A stretch of DNA of 64,000 nucleotides from Rhytidiadelphus loreus (lineage: Eukaryota > Streptophyta > Bryopsida > Hypnales > Hylocomiaceae). The translations under genes and the position numbers were made by a program. The DNA lies in the NCBI GenBank assembly GCA_947034895.1, contig OX344765.1, positions 3,415,001 through 3,479,000 of the forward strand, read 5' to 3'. Every line of letters begins with the position of its first letter. Positions within the stretch are counted from its first letter, which is position 1. The notes beneath the pieces were generated by a model. It ran no database searches. It saw only the letters and a list, made by a program, of their open reading frames with translations, and had not been told where the DNA came from. Shown here piece after piece: positions 36,313-48,510 of the stretch.

Positions 36313-36924
36313 CTTGGGGAGGACACTCCCCATGTTTTAGCAACCCACGTGCGGCGAAAAAAGTAATACATGCAATACATTGGTAAATTTAATTTATTTT
36401 TTCAAAAAAAAAATTATGGATAGATTTTACTACTTTAAAAGTTTATGTTTTGAATTATTGGTATTTTTTTATGCTAATAGTAATTAGTTATAAATTTTTT
36501 AAGAAAAAAGATATATTGTAAAGCTGAAAATAACTTTCACACCTCTATAATATATAAGAAAAAAAAATTTGAAAAATGAATTTTTTTTTCTATAGAATAG
36601 TTTTTTTATTGAAAGTTTATTTTGGTTGAATATTGATGCAATAGTCATCTTCATGTGAGCTCTATAAATATTTTAGTTGGAAAACATGCCATTTTAGTTC
36701 ATTTTTCAACCCTTTCTAAACAATATATCTTATGTTATTTGAAATTGAAATTGAAATTGAAATTGAAATTGAAATTGAAATTGTCAATAGAAACCTTTAG
36801 TCATGTTAAACAAAGCTCAAAATTTTAGGATGAAATTATAGTTTATTCAAAAGTAAATAGGGGGTCAAAAAATCACTCCACCACATGTGGGTACCCCAAA
36901 TGTAGTGAGAGTGTCCTCCCCTAG
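36313..36924. mobile_element. 612-bp hAT-like MITE with 8-bp target duplication
   Basis: The terminal repeats CTTGGGGAGGACACTC (left) and its complement with one mismatch (right) are flanked by perfect 8-bp direct repeats AGAAAAAT at 36305-36312 and 36925-36932. An 8-bp duplication is typical of the hAT superfamily (established). The interior is AT-rich, without coding capacity, and contains a (GAAATT)n run. Confidence 0.85.
36741..36783. repeat. (GAAATT)n microsatellite, about seven units
   Basis: A perfect hexanucleotide repeat inside the 612-bp MITE. Confidence 0.9.
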
Positions 36925-37010
36925 AGAAAAATATAAAGCTACAAATTAAGCTTATCCATTTCAAACATATATCTTTACCGCTCATTCAAGTGGAATAGTG
37001 CACATGCAAT

Positions 37011-37182
37011 CACTACAAGAAATTTGGGCTTTATACGACTCAACTAATATGACTTGCAGTAGTTTTGTAGTCGTTTTGCAGTCATTGCAATTATTTTGCA
37101 GTCATTTTGTAGTTATTTTGCAGTTATTTTGGAGTGCAAGTCATATTAGTTGAGTCGTATAAAGTCCAAATTTCTTGTAGTG
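37011..37182. mobile_element. 172-bp CACTA-type MITE with 3-bp target duplication
   Basis: The ends read CACTACAAGAAATTTGG and its complement. The inverted match extends about 48 bp with one mismatch. Perfect AAT duplications flank it at 37008-37010 and 37183-37185. CACTA termini with 3-bp duplications define the EnSpm/CACTA superfamily (established). The core is a run of 'ttttgcagtca'-like words with an 11-bp rhythm. Confidence 0.9.
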
Positions 37183-37637
37183 AATATGCCTTCTGAACTT
37201 CGAAACATTCATTCTTGAGCATTTGGAGGCACCAATGAGTTTGTTGATTTTGTATGTTCAATGAAGGTTTTTTGAATTTCATATTCTTTTCTCGATGGTA
37301 ATGATTTGCTTTGAAAAACATGTTTTTTTTTATTGATCTTGAATGTTCTTTATTTTTGCAAACTTGGTTGAGTAGGGCAAATCTCTCAATCATGGCTCTT
37401 CATTATTCTTGTATCTGGAAAACAAGTTGCTATAAAAACATGTTTTTATATGTTAACTTTAGGTGTGACCCTTATAATTGGTAGAAAATAATAAATAAAT
37501 AAATAATTCATACGTCAACAAAATGAAAGAAAAGGTCATAGCAACTAAAATTAAGTTGCATTTTTTTTAATAAAAGCATAATTGTTTCATTCCTTGTCAT
37601 CTTCTTTTGGAAGTCTATTGATCTTATCACCTTACTA

Positions 37638-38040
37638 CACTATAAGAAACCCGTGTTTTAGGTGATGTTTTGTAATTTTTTCAGACGGATTTTAGGTGAC
37701 GTCAAAAAAAAAAACTTGTGTTTTTTTTGTCAATAATCATGTCCAATATAACATGTAGAATGGGATATTGATGATTACATTAGCCTCCAGATCGCATTGA
37801 ACCCTACTGTGTTTACTGTCTACTATCACTTTATTAGCTGCACAAAAACGAGGCCATGCTGGATACACTACCTCCAGTTGTTTATTGCACTCCATTGGAC
37901 AGCCATCTGCCATGTTCAAATCCTCAATACTTTACCTGATCAAGCAAACAAGGGGGTTGCATACCTTAAACCATTCATATCAGCCAAGATTGCGGACAAG
38001 ACGTCCTCCATATGCAGCAAACTGTCGCTACTCCAGAAGC
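37638..38040 (+). mobile_element. Left end of a CACTA-like element, truncated
   Basis: The sequence begins CACTATAAGAAACCCGTG, a CACTA-type terminus, and carries two ttttaggtga words just inside it. No matching right end was found. The segment stops where the long direct repeat R1 begins. Open frames within it (for example 82 codons at 37797) are not recognised. Confidence 0.45.
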
Positions 38041-38798
38041 TGTAAGCCCTCAAGTTGGTACTTGAAACTCTGAACTTATTTTTGTGATTTTGAATTAGTT
38101 TTTGGATTAATTATATGAAAAAACACATAAAAATAGAGTTATTAAGAGTTTTGGTAGAAGCCCCTACCAAAGTAGTGAGGAATGACTTTAGATACGTGAA
38201 ACACGTAAAACTTTATGTTTTCACTAGTTTTAGGTCTTATTAGTAAATTTAGATAGTTAGTTAGTAATTCCGAGCGAAAAAAGGATATGAGAGTTAGCTA
38301 GTCCTAGTGTCTTGTTCATGTGGTACCGCATCTATAAGTATGCATGTAACAAACTGGCTAAATAATAGAGTCTAGTCAAAGTCAATCAAAATCCAATTCA
38401 AAATAATCGGATTTGTTGTTTGTAGGTAATTTTGAGAATATAAGTCATTTACAGACCAAGATGGAGGAAAAGGTGATTGGAGCATATAGAAAGGTGCTTT
38501 TCTAGGTCAAAGCATGCCAGGAGGTCAAAATGAAGTCCGATCATCCAAGATTCCCCTAGTATTAAGAATAATTTTTCCCTCGGGTGGAAATTATTAAGGA
38601 ATTGCTAAAAATAGCATCTTTATTGAAGATTTGATTTTGCTCTTAGTTGATGGACATCTTGTATAAGAATGCTCAAAATTTTTGGGAGTTTACAAAACTC
38701 CACGATGACTCCATGGGAAGTCAACCGCTTAAAAATGCATTCGTAAATTCCTAGAAAATTACAAATGTTGCGGTAAAATCTCACTAAAAATTAGGATA

Positions 38799-38966
38799 GT
38801 GTTTTGTGTGCCAATAAAGAGCCTTGTTAAGTTTGAAGACATTCTAACATTCTCAAGTACCAAAATTAGAACCAACATTGAATTTTACAAGAATTTACAA
38901 CTTGGCGGCGGGTTGATCAGCATACCAGGAGCTAACAATATCCAAATGGAACAAAACAAGGGTTAA
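38799..38966 (+). other. Open segment shared by R1 and R2 (upstream of TATA)
   Basis: About 55 codons are open in both copies (R2 counterpart 55431-55622) and share VKFEDI, TFSSTKIR and FYKNLQL. Most differences between the copies change the amino acid, so selection on the protein is not evident. I do not recognise it. Confidence 0.35.
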
Positions 38967-39603
38967 TTCTTACTCCTATGAATACTCTAAACTACCCTAG
39001 CTAGACGGTTTCATCAAAAAGATCAAACTCCAAAAGTTAGATTTTTGACTTTTGTTTAGAGTTACCATGATTCAAATTTACGATTAAAAACGGCCGAGGA
39101 AGCAGGGGTAAGGGATCCCTCAAGCTAATTGGGGTCTTTTGAACACAATAGCGCAATTTGTTTTTAGTTTCAAGTTGTCTCTTAAAAGATAGATAGGGTC
39201 AACCCTTAGTTTGACTTTTTTATAGTAATTTGGGATTAATCTAGGGTGATTTTGCAAATATCATTTGGAAAATCAAAGATTGGATTTGCTCAAGATACTT
39301 TTCTTGCGTAAGAAGCCATCTTTTAAACTAAAGAAAGACAATTTGGAACTAACCTTAGGTTAATTTCCAAAATATCTCGATTAATTAGGTTGATTTTCAA
39401 AATATCTTTGGGAAAAATCTAATATTTGATTTAAGGAAGATTCTAAGGCCATTTAGGGCCCAAAAGAAACTTGCTTGAGGACCTTCCTTCCCATTAAACA
39501 AAGATTATTTAGAAAATACTTTAGGTTAGTTTAGCAAAATATCTAGATTGAAAGTAAAAAAATATTTATGAACAACTTACCCGGGGGGGGCAACCGGGAG
39601 CGA

Positions 39604-39613
39604 GTATATAAGG
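39604..39613 (+). promoter_or_regulatory. TATA box in R1
   Basis: The sequence gtatataagg lies after a GC-rich stretch (cgggagcga) and is present at the same offset in R2. Its position fits the U3/R border of an LTR (inference). Confidence 0.6.
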
Positions 39614-40554
39614 CTCTTTCTCGAGGTTGTTCATGGCCTTCATTCTCTTATTTTCATTGTTGTTCTTGTTCTTGTTGTGTTACCGATACTTTGTTGCCAA
39701 ATTTTGGCTATTTCGTTCTATTTTCTTGTACTTTGTAAGCTCGGAGGGCCCCTTCATTCCCTTCAAAGCTTTGTTTTCTTTTCTTGTCTGAATTTGGAGG
39801 CTTCAAGCCCCAAAACTTTGATTTCTAAGAGTTTAGGAGGAGGAAATTTCCTAACTCTATTGTTGTTTGAGTTAACTAACTTCTTTCTTGAATTTGGAAG
39901 CTTCAAGCCCCAAAACTTTCATATTTCGAGGGTTGATGGAATTTAGTTTTTAATGTTCAGTTAAACACTGTCATGTGTACCTCCTTTAAAAATTAAATTT
40001 TCGAAATACTAGTTTAGGTCTGTGGATACTGTTTGTGCTTGAAGTTGCTCTTGCACGGCGGAGCTTTGACCATTTGAAACCTGGAAACGGGTACTTAAAA
40101 CTTTAATTTGTTTGTTTATTCTTGGAGTTGCTCTCGCACGATGGAGCTTTGACTTGCCAAATTAGAATCAACGGAATAATATTCTTTTGGAACTTATTTA
40201 AAGTCCAAATTCTGTTGATTTGTTCCCTTTTGGTTGTGCACGGAGAGGAGGTACTATGCTTTCAAATTTGCCAATTGTTGCTTTGTTTTTTGTTAAATTG
40301 CTAGATACCAATTTTATTTTAACAATTCACAAAAATTAGTTATCTCTGTTGTGTTTCCGTGTTTCCATGATATTGATAAAAACTAATTTTTCTCTAGTTT
40401 TAGGAGTTATTTCCCTTAAAAAAGCTTGAATTCTCATTAGAATTTAAATTTTCATTGAAATACCAAAAATTTCAGTTTTAACAAAAAAATTCTAAAAGGA
40501 AAAATTAGTTTCATTTTAAGGGGGTCGTAATAGCCTGAGGACAAATAGAAGTCA

Positions 40555-40710
40555 CCAAAACTGAGCAACGGAACAAGGGATCGGGACTGAGCGACGAGAC
40601 TGGACCGTGACTGAGCAATGAGATTGGAGACCGGGATTGAGCAACGAGATTGGAGACCGGGACTGAGCGACGGAACAAAGGATTGGGACTGAGCAACGGA
40701 CTGGACCAGT
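40555..40710 (+). repeat. Tandem array of 'gggactgagcaacg' words
   Basis: Words of the form cggg(a/t)(c/t)tgagc(a/g)acg recur about every 29-33 bp (five or so times). They make a GC-rich block in the R1 leader that R2 lacks. Confidence 0.65.
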
Positions 40711-40739
40711 GGTGCCTCGCCACGAGGCGCACGTCTGAA

Positions 40740-40899
40740 AAGGGGAGACTCCAGCAAGGTTCGGTCTAGGCAGTGTAGTAAGGGGAGACTCCAACAAGAT
40801 TTGGTCTAGGCAGTGCGATAAGGGGAGACTCCAACAAGGTTTGGTCCAAACAGTGTAGTAAAGGGAGACTCTAGCAAGGCTGGTCCATGCAGTGCAGCA
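40740..40899 (+). repeat. 40-bp tandem repeat, four copies
   Basis: The word ggggagactcc starts at 40742, 40782 and 40822, with aagggagactc at 40861, a nearly exact 40-bp period. It is unique to R1. Confidence 0.8.
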
Positions 40900-41667
40900 T
40901 AATCAAGGCTCAACCAAAATTAAAGCTCTAAACAAATTTCAATAAGTGGGTAATCCAAAGCTCATACACAAATTGATTTAAGAGTCAAAAAACTAAACTC
41001 AATCAAAGGTTGGCCGTTGCTCGCCACACCAAACTTTTGATTTTTAAAGTTCAAAGTTGCATCTTGACATTTGAAATCAAAACTTCCTCATTCCAAGTTT
41101 CCAATACTCATCTTCTCTCTCGATTAATACTAACTTCTAAACTCTTCAACCTTCAAAATACAAATGAGAAGGAATTAAAGAGAGATAAGAAGAAGGGATG
41201 GAATAGAAAGAATTTCTAACACATGGGGAATGTTAGATTAAAAATTCATTTTGAAAGGAATCTTACTATTCGTTTTTTGCTTTGTTGTTAGATTTTATTC
41301 TATTTGCTATTCACTTAGTTGTTTGGTAGTTATTAATTAGGATTCCAATTGTATTAGTTGGCAAAATTGTTGTTTAGTGTTTTGTTTTATTAGGTCCAAT
41401 AAGCCAAATAGATAAAAACAAAAAACAACTAATATCTTTGTAATATTAAAATAAAAACTATTAAACAATTGACAAAAGAATAAAATCACTATTAATTAGA
41501 ATTAGGGAATTTAAATGAATTAACTAACTTACAATAAATCTCTAAAACAAAACTATTATCTTCTATTGCCAAAAACTAACGTAGTTGAATAGTTAGATAG
41601 GTTTAGATTGATAAATTGAATGAAGGATTAGTGAAATTTACCCAAATTTTGCAACTCTTGAAAGGCG

Positions 41668-41739
41668 ATGGAGGACCACGGGGAAATGATCATGATGGTG
41701 TATTGCGACGACGGGTCTATCGACAGTTCCAATACCGAG
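41668..41739 (+). other. Short ATG-to-splice-donor open segment in R1
   Basis: Twenty-four codons begin with ATG GAG GAC and end at GAG followed by gtatga, a good donor. R2 has an equal 72-bp segment with the same start and donor (58587-58658). Shared residues are MED...IMMV(Y/F)CDDGSI. It could be the first coding exon of an element-encoded protein. Confidence 0.4.
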
Positions 41740-42711
41740 GTATGATTTTAACCTTATTTGCTTTTCATTAAAATCACAATTAACACTTAGAATACCATTT
41801 TCTATTTAAAGTTTGAAAATTGCTAAAATTCTTATAAAACTTAATTTACATTGTAAAAGTAATAAACAAATGAATTTGGAATTAATTTGGAAAGAGAATA
41901 TTAAATTCATCCAAAAGAATCTCAAAAGGAATCTAATTTGATTTAGGAATCTAGAAAATATTAGAATATTTTGAGAAAATTAAAATCTAATTTTTCTCTT
42001 TATTCTATATAAAACTTATTGAAGGAATGAATTCCATCCAACTAAAGGGAATCTTCATCCATCTATAATTTTTTACTTAGAAGTCCAAAATTCTTGTTTT
42101 TTACCTTGGTAGAAAAATAATTTATCACTTTCCTCACAAAAACAATAAAAATCCAAAAACTTATTAATTTTAGAATTATAACTTAGAAGTAGGCCTAATA
42201 AAAGAACAATTAGGGATATTTTTAAGGAATAACTAAGGAATCTTTTGAGACTAGAATCATTTAGAAAATCTTTTGAAGATTCCCAAACCTACTTTTACTT
42301 TAAGATTACTTTAATTTTAAAGGAGTAAAGTGTGGATGAAGTTTGACTTAAATTGGGTTGAAAATTCTAAAAATAGGTCAAAACTAGATTTTCTCTTAAA
42401 AATCCATTATTTAATTTAATTAAAAATTTAATCCTAAAATTTAGATTTATTTTGAATTCATTTGCTATTTTTAGTCAACAGGTGAAGTTTTTAGGATAGA
42501 ATTAGGGACGAATTTCATCCATAGATATCTTTTAGCAGAAATATCAGAATTCAACTTGCTTTACCATTTTGGGAAGCACAAAGTGCATTCTACACATTAG
42601 CTTAGATAGATTTTAACATTAGATTACATTTTGCTTACTCATCAAGGTCTTGAACCTTTTAACGTTTAAATTGTTTTGAAGCAGTTAGAATTAGATTATC
42701 ATCATCACAAA

Positions 42712-42840
42712 CAAAGTGTCCATTGCTTGGAAGGCCAAAAAACACTAAGTTTACAATTCACCCAAAAGAATTACTTACTAATGCCGCTAGAACCTATGTG
42801 CAATTTTCTGACCTAAGAGTGGAGTTAGAAACACTCACAC
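42712..42840 (+). other. Second open segment shared by R1 and R2
   Basis: About 42 codons read without a stop in both copies (R2 counterpart 60405-60529), with shared PKNTKFTIHP and VELETLT. It is a candidate later exon joined to the ATG segment 1 kb upstream. I do not recognise the product. Confidence 0.35.
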
Positions 42841-44161
42841 ACCACCCCTGAGCTAGTGACAAGGCAAGAAACTGCTACCGGCTACCACGACGGAAGACAC
42901 TTTTTGCGAAATGTCGACCCCCCAAAGGTCCCAGCTTGCCTCCTTGTAATTTCTTTTCCTTGTTTTGTATTTCTTCCTTTTTTTTTAAAACACTTTACTC
43001 TAAACTCACTCCATTGAGGGAGGAAGGTGGGTTTGAAATACTTTTTGGCTATAGGTCCCAAATCAACTTTGAACTAAGAAAATTGTGATAGACCTATACA
43101 AAAAGTATATTAAATAAATAATGTAATGTGTAGCAGAAATTTAAAATTATATGCTCACGTGGATTGAAAGATTATACTATTTTTTAAAAAGGAAAAAAAA
43201 TAAATTATCCTCGTTCAATCTTGCCAAACAACATTAATAAACTTTGAGAGCCTTTTTGGAGTAAAATTTTTGGTTCACACAAAAATGAGTATGTTGAACA
43301 TTCATAAATATATAATATTAGGTTCACCTATGAAATTTTTTGAAAGCAACTGAAGCAAAAATAGATTCTAGCTTACTTTGAATCAATTTGCAATGCAAGA
43401 AATTAAATGCATTAGTAATATTCTCTAGTCTTTTTTTGATGATTTCTTATGTAGTCAGGAATTTATTTTAATTTGAAATCCGAATGGCAAAAATTTAAGA
43501 CAAAAATTTGGAATATGCAAAAAAAAAATTCAAGAACTATGACTTTATAGATTGCAAGATAATAGGTCTTGAAAATTATTTTTTTTTTTTCATAAAGTTG
43601 CTGTAATATAGCTAACAAAATTTGAACCCCCCTTAAAATGTGATTTAAGTCCTAATTTTTTAAATAATTGTGTGCAATATTTTATTAGTTACACACATTT
43701 CAAATTTCAAAACTTGATGAACTTTTTTCAAAAAATGCTCCAAACATGTGTTCAAATTGTCCAAGCTACAAAAAAATTTAGGGTAGCATAACTTTGGATG
43801 TGGGTGCCCTAAATTGGAAAACAAATTATATTTCCATTGAAGAAGTACAAGTTTCTACTTGTGTGAAAATTTTGTAAACATCCAATCAAAATTGGCTTCA
43901 TAGGAACCTACCTAGATTTTTATTTGCTTATTTAAAAGACAATTGACCTCTAGAAAAGTAAAAACTATCATTTGATCAATGGCACTTGAATTAAATTGAT
44001 TGTTGCTAGTTTTATATTGTATACCCTAAAAATGTACATAATGGATTAAAAAAAAAATTGTGAAGAAAGATGAGGGCAAGAAGCCAAGAAGAAATTAGAC
44101 ACTTAAATTTTATATGTAAGATGGTTCTATCCCTTTAAAAAAACCACATGAATGAATTTAC
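42841..44161. other. No gene recognised
   Basis: After a short C-rich segment behind R1 the DNA is AT-rich. There is no tRNA primer-binding site of the common Met-type next to R1. Confidence 0.5.
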
Positions 44162-44454
44162 CACTAGTAGAAAATTCAACGTCCAACTTCACAAAAAAGT
44201 GTTGATTTGGATAAAATAGTTTGTGTTGATTTGGACGTGCTGATCTGGACAAAAATCAACAAGTTTTTGTTGATTTGGACAAAATTCCAACTAAAACTTG
44301 TTGATTTGGACAAAAATTCCAACTAAAACTTGTTGATTTGGACATAATTTTCAACAAAAATTTGTTGATTTTAATTTTAATTTTTAATTTTAAGAAGAAA
44401 AAAAAATTAAATTAAATTGCCACGGGGCACTGCCACGCAAGAGCCTAGGTGGCA

Positions 44455-44545
44455 CCCTACACAGGCAAGGTGCAATGGGGTTTGAACCTTGCACCCCTTG
44501 GCTAGGGGTGCAAGGTCTTATCCATTGCACCATGTGTAAGACTAC
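44455..44545 (-). other. tRNA-like (SINE-head-like) module
   Basis: On the minus strand an A-box-like tggtgcaatggataagacc is followed about 30 bp later by a B-box-like aaggttcaaacccc. These resemble the internal RNA polymerase III promoter of tRNA genes. A cloverleaf acceptor stem is not evident, so it is tRNA-related and not a functional tRNA gene. The second CACTA element has a counterpart at 53556-53640. Confidence 0.6.
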
Positions 44546-44609
44546 ATGTACATAAAAGGAAAAAAATAGTTATTTATTTCAGTTTTCAATTTTTGGTCAT
44601 TTTTTGTTC

Positions 44610-44975
44610 AATTCAGCAGACTTTGGAGGCTGTTTTTGCATAGTATAGTATTTGTTTTCAAAAAACTTCATAGTAGTAAAAGTTGGAGAATCAAGTTAAC
44701 TTTCATCTCCAACAATAAGTTTGTGATTTCAAGTCTCCAATTAAAAGTTATTAACAAAATTCAGAGAGGGTTTGGAATGAAATTTCTTTTTGATATTTAC
44801 AAACACTCTCTCTGAATTTTGTTAATAACTTTTAATTGGAGACTTGAAATCACAAAAAGATTGTTGGAGATGAAAGTTAACTTGATTCTCCAACTTTTAC
44901 TAATTTGAAGTTTTTTGAAAACAAATACTATACTATGCAAAAACAGCCTCCAAAGTCTGCTGAATTGAAAAAAGA
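44610..44975. repeat. Large hairpin inside the CACTA element
   Basis: The arms of about 150 bp (gactttggaggctgtttttg at the left, its complement at the right near 44955) are nearly perfect and are separated by a short loop near 44790. The second CACTA element has the same kind of hairpin (53135-53490). Confidence 0.8.
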
Positions 44976-45244
44976 CTGAATTGTGAATTAAGTAGTTAAT
45001 AGAAAATATTCCTATTGCTTATACAATGTCAAACTTGGTGGTTTAGAAATTTTCCACATGAAATTTTAGTGTTAAGAACTTCAATTCAATTAAATATATT
45101 TTAAATATTTGGCAAACATTTTACTAGGAGGTGATTTGGACACAATTCATATTCAAGTTTTTTGTAATGTAGAACATACAATTTGAATAGCTCTAAATTA
45201 GAATTTGGAAATTGCTCATCTAGAATTTAAATATTTTAAAATTT

Positions 45245-45890
45245 TTGTGTTCAAGAATTTTGTTGAAAGTTTAGAATTAATTTTTTTTTTTTTAAAACAC
45301 GCTTGATTTTAATTTTTTTTTTAATTATTAAGTAGAAGCAAGTTCAAGATTGAAAGAAAAACTAAAGCGTTAATAGCTCTAAAATGGAATTGAAATACAA
45401 TAATGTCAATGGTGAGATTGTTCTAAATAGGAAACTTAAAGTTGGTAAATATTTTTTTTTGAAAAATTGTGAGAATTGCATCCAAAATTGCATCCAATAA
45501 GTTATTTTTTTAAGAAGATGCTCAAATTGCCCAAAAAACAAGATTGTTTGTAACTTTCACAGTACTAATCAAATGGAATGAATAAAAGCTTCACATAATC
45601 ACATGTAGACAAAAATATGATTTTCAAGAAGGAAAAAATTAAAAAATTAATTTTAAATTTTTGTAGATTTCTTTTTTTGCCCAGTGCCATGAAATTTATG
45701 GTTAAGATGCCATAACTTTTGCTCCCGAGCACCAATTGAAATAAAATTTATATTACCACGAAGCTAATAAGTTTTTCTATCTTATGAGGAAGTTTCAAAA
45801 AGTTTAACTAAAAATTTAGATCATACAAACTTGCCCGAAATCCATTTTGTCCACCGAGGGGACAATGGTCCTTTAGGGGTCAGAAAAATT
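45245..45890 (+). repeat. Tail repeat 2, second copy
   Basis: Collinear with about 12350-12980, ending in gaggggacaatgg and cctttagggg. It lies inside the 3.3-kb CACTA element, so one of the two inserted into the other or the element captured it. Confidence 0.55.
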
Positions 45891-46984
45891 TTAATTTAAA
45901 TTTAAACCTCTAAAGAACAAAGTAGAATTTTTGACAATATTTCTAGTGTTTTTGTTCATGTATTTAGAAATTGAATTCCCTTTTCTTTCCTTTCAAATTT
46001 TTACACAACATGTGGTGAAGGGATAGTTTGAAGGACTCACAATTTTTATAACTTTTGATTACATCATGAGAAAGTTATTGTATGATGTATAGATTTTCTA
46101 GATATGTATGCATGTTAGCCAAGTAGATTTGAATGTATTTTTCAAATAAATAGGAATTTCAAATTGGTTTTCTAAAATATTAATCTTGTGAAATTTTTTG
46201 GATTGTTCTATATAGATTAGGGAGGTGAAACTCATGAAGAATTTCAATTTTCAATTTAAAGTAGAATTTCTACTCTACAGTAAATTTTAAATTTCTTTAT
46301 TGAATGCAATTTTAAATATATATTTTTTAATTTCAAAAATAGGATGCAAATTGTTGACTACAACATGTACATTAGTACATTACAACCATTAGGTTTGAAA
46401 ATCTTTAGTTTCATTACTAGAATTCTTTTCATTGAATGTTGTAAATCAATCTCTATTTATATCTACTTATTATTTTCTCCAAGCATGAATATAAAATATT
46501 TTTTATTGCAATTTTTAATATAGATTCTCTAACATATTTTTTTAGCATATGATGGAAAATTGTAAATTGTAGAATAGATACATACCTTAATTTTTTGGAT
46601 AAAATTTTGGAAAAATAAAATTTAATCATTTGGGATGAATGAAACACTATTTTTTGAAATCCAAGCATCATGATGTTGCAATTGGTGAAGTTTTTTTATT
46701 TTACAATTTCAAGAGGGAAAAATAGGTCAAAATAAGTACAAGTTAGATCATCTAGTCAAATCTATTGAAAAAAAAACATAAATGAAGATTTCAACCTTGC
46801 TTTGAAGACTAATATTTAAAAGCAATTATGGGCCTTTCATATGTTGAAAACCTTGATACAATCAAAGTTGAATTACATTATGAATTTAATTAGACCTTCA
46901 ATTAACTTCAAAATATAATTGAAAATAAAATACAATTTGAACTCTAAATTCATAATTTTTGAAAAATTCTTAAAGATTTCAAAA

Positions 46985-47245
46985 ACATTCTAAAAACAAT
47001 CCAAAAACATTCCAAAAACAATCCAAAAATAACCCCAAAACAACCCTTAAAAAACTCAAATCCTCCCTTCCCTCCAAACCTCTTCAAACCTCCCCAAATC
47101 ATCCCCAAAACAACTCCAAAATCAACCTCAAAACAACCCCAAAACAACCCCCAAATCAACCCCAAACAACCCCCCAAACAATCCCCAAACAACCCCCCAA
47201 ACAACCCTAAAACAACCCCAAAACAACCCCAAAACAACCCTAAAA
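46985..47245. repeat. C-rich short tandem array (aaccccaaaac words)
   Basis: Repeated words of the form caaccccaaaa with a rhythm of about 11 bp. They grade into caatccaaaaa words at the left edge. The minus-strand open frame across them is only a consequence of the repeat. Confidence 0.75.
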
Positions 47246-47466
47246 CATTGAACAAAAACAGGTTGATTTGGTTGTTGTACTATTCATATGAACAAAAATT
47301 TGTTAAACCATTTTGTTAACTTCTGCTCAAATCAACAAAAATTTGTTAACCATTGTGTTAGCTTGGGCTCAAATCAACAAAAAAATGTTAAAACGGTCAA
47401 TGCAGTACTCAAATCAACAAGTTTTTGATGATTTTCTTTTGATTTGGACATAATTTTCTACTAGTG

Positions 47467-48510
47467 TACAAAATCATACGGTATTGAAAATATGCCCCTC
47501 ATAGTTCTTAATATAAAATTTGATCATCTTAAATACAAAAATTGAGGTAAATAGCTCCACATTAAATATCCTCTTAACTCAATTGTGTACCTTAAATTAC
47601 AAGAAGTAAATCCCTTGAGATCAAGGTTTGAGCTTTGAATCCTATACATGGGCCTTAACATGTGAAGGAATACGAAGGTTAATACTTCAAATTTGAGTAA
47701 TTCTATTGAGTAGTTCAATATGAATTTTAAACTACTCAAATTTGATTATTATAAGATTGAAAACTTTGATATAATCAAATTATTTAAATCAAAGTTGAAT
47801 TAGATTCTAAATTTATTTAGAACTTCAATCAAATTCAAAATCTAATTGAAAATAAAATACAATTCAAATTCATAACTCATAATTTCCGAACATTCCAAAA
47901 ATATTCCACAAACATTCCAAAAGCAATTCAAAAACAATCCAAAAACATTCCAAAAGCAATTCAAAAACAATCCAAAAACAATCCAAAAACAATTCTAAAA
48001 ACAATCCAAAAACAATCCAAAAACAATCCAAAAACAATCCAAAAACAATTCCAAAAACATTCCAAAAACAATTAAAAAAAACATTCCAAAAACAATTAAA
48101 AAAACATTCCAAATTTAATTTTTTTTTAAATTAAAAAAACAATCCAAAAACAATTAAAAAAACATTCCAAATTTTCTTTTTAAAACAATTAAAAAAACAA
48201 TCCAAAAACAATTAAAAAAAACAATCCAAAAATAATCCAAAAACAATTAAAAAAAACAATCCAAAAACAATCCAAAAACAATCCAAAAACATTCAACAAA
48301 AATCTATTCATTTGGTTGTTGCACTATTCAAATGAACAAAAATTTGTTAAGCCATTATATTAACTTGTGCTCAAATCAATAGAAAATTGTTAACCATTTA
48401 GTTAAGTTGTGCTCAAATCAACAAAAAACTGTAAAAACGATCATTGCAGTATCGAAATCAATAAGTTTTTGTTCATGTTTTGTTGATTTGAACGTAATTT
48501 TTTACTAGTG
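47467..48510. mobile_element. Second right-terminal segment of the CACTA family
   Basis: About 47750-48510 repeats the right part of the adjacent element (from 'gaaaac(c/t)ttgata(c/t)aatc' on) and ends in TTTACTAGTG followed by TAC, exactly like the first right end at 47466. It looks like a duplicated or second, nested terminus. A matching left end was not found between the two. Confidence 0.6.
47885..48295. repeat. 11-bp tandem array (acaatccaaaa)
   Basis: More than 20 units of an 11-bp word with small variations run through the second terminal segment. This is a slippage array. Confidence 0.85.

Larger units (their letters stand above)
38041..42840 (+). mobile_element. Long direct repeat R1 (LTR-like, about 4.8 kb)
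   Basis: R1 begins TGTAAGCCCTCAAGTTGG and ends near gaaacactcaca, so it has TG...CA termini like an LTR. It is collinear with R2 (54672-60529) over its whole length at visibly lower identity in patches. It contains a TATA box 1563 bp from its start, two tandem 'tgc(a/t)cggcggagctttgac' words, GC-rich tandem arrays, and short open segments shared with R2. I found no primer-binding site behind it and no gag or pol inside or after it. It may be a very long LTR, a solo LTR, or a non-autonomous element. R1 differs from R2 mostly by G-to-A and C-to-T changes. Confidence 0.6.
44162..47466. mobile_element. Non-autonomous CACTA element, 3305 bp, TSD TAC
   Basis: The left end CACTAGTAGAAAATT and right end AATTTTCTACTAGTG are complementary. 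Perfect TAC duplications flank them at 44159-44161 and 47467-47469. Subterminal words (ttgttgatttggac and complements) are repeated many times at both ends, as is usual for CACTA elements. The interior carries a tRNA-like module (about 44455-44545, minus), a large hairpin (44610-44975), a tail-repeat-2 copy (45245-45890) and a C-rich array. I see no transposase gene. Confidence 0.85.

Noticed and set aside
44455..44545. Functional tRNA gene (also 53556-53640)
   Set aside because: A- and B-box-like sequences are present, but I cannot pair an acceptor stem or assign an anticodon.
46985..48295. Regular short repeats that might be read as a CRISPR-like array
   Set aside because: The 11-bp words are contiguous, with no unique spacers, and the DNA is a plant nuclear transposon. 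They are slippage arrays.
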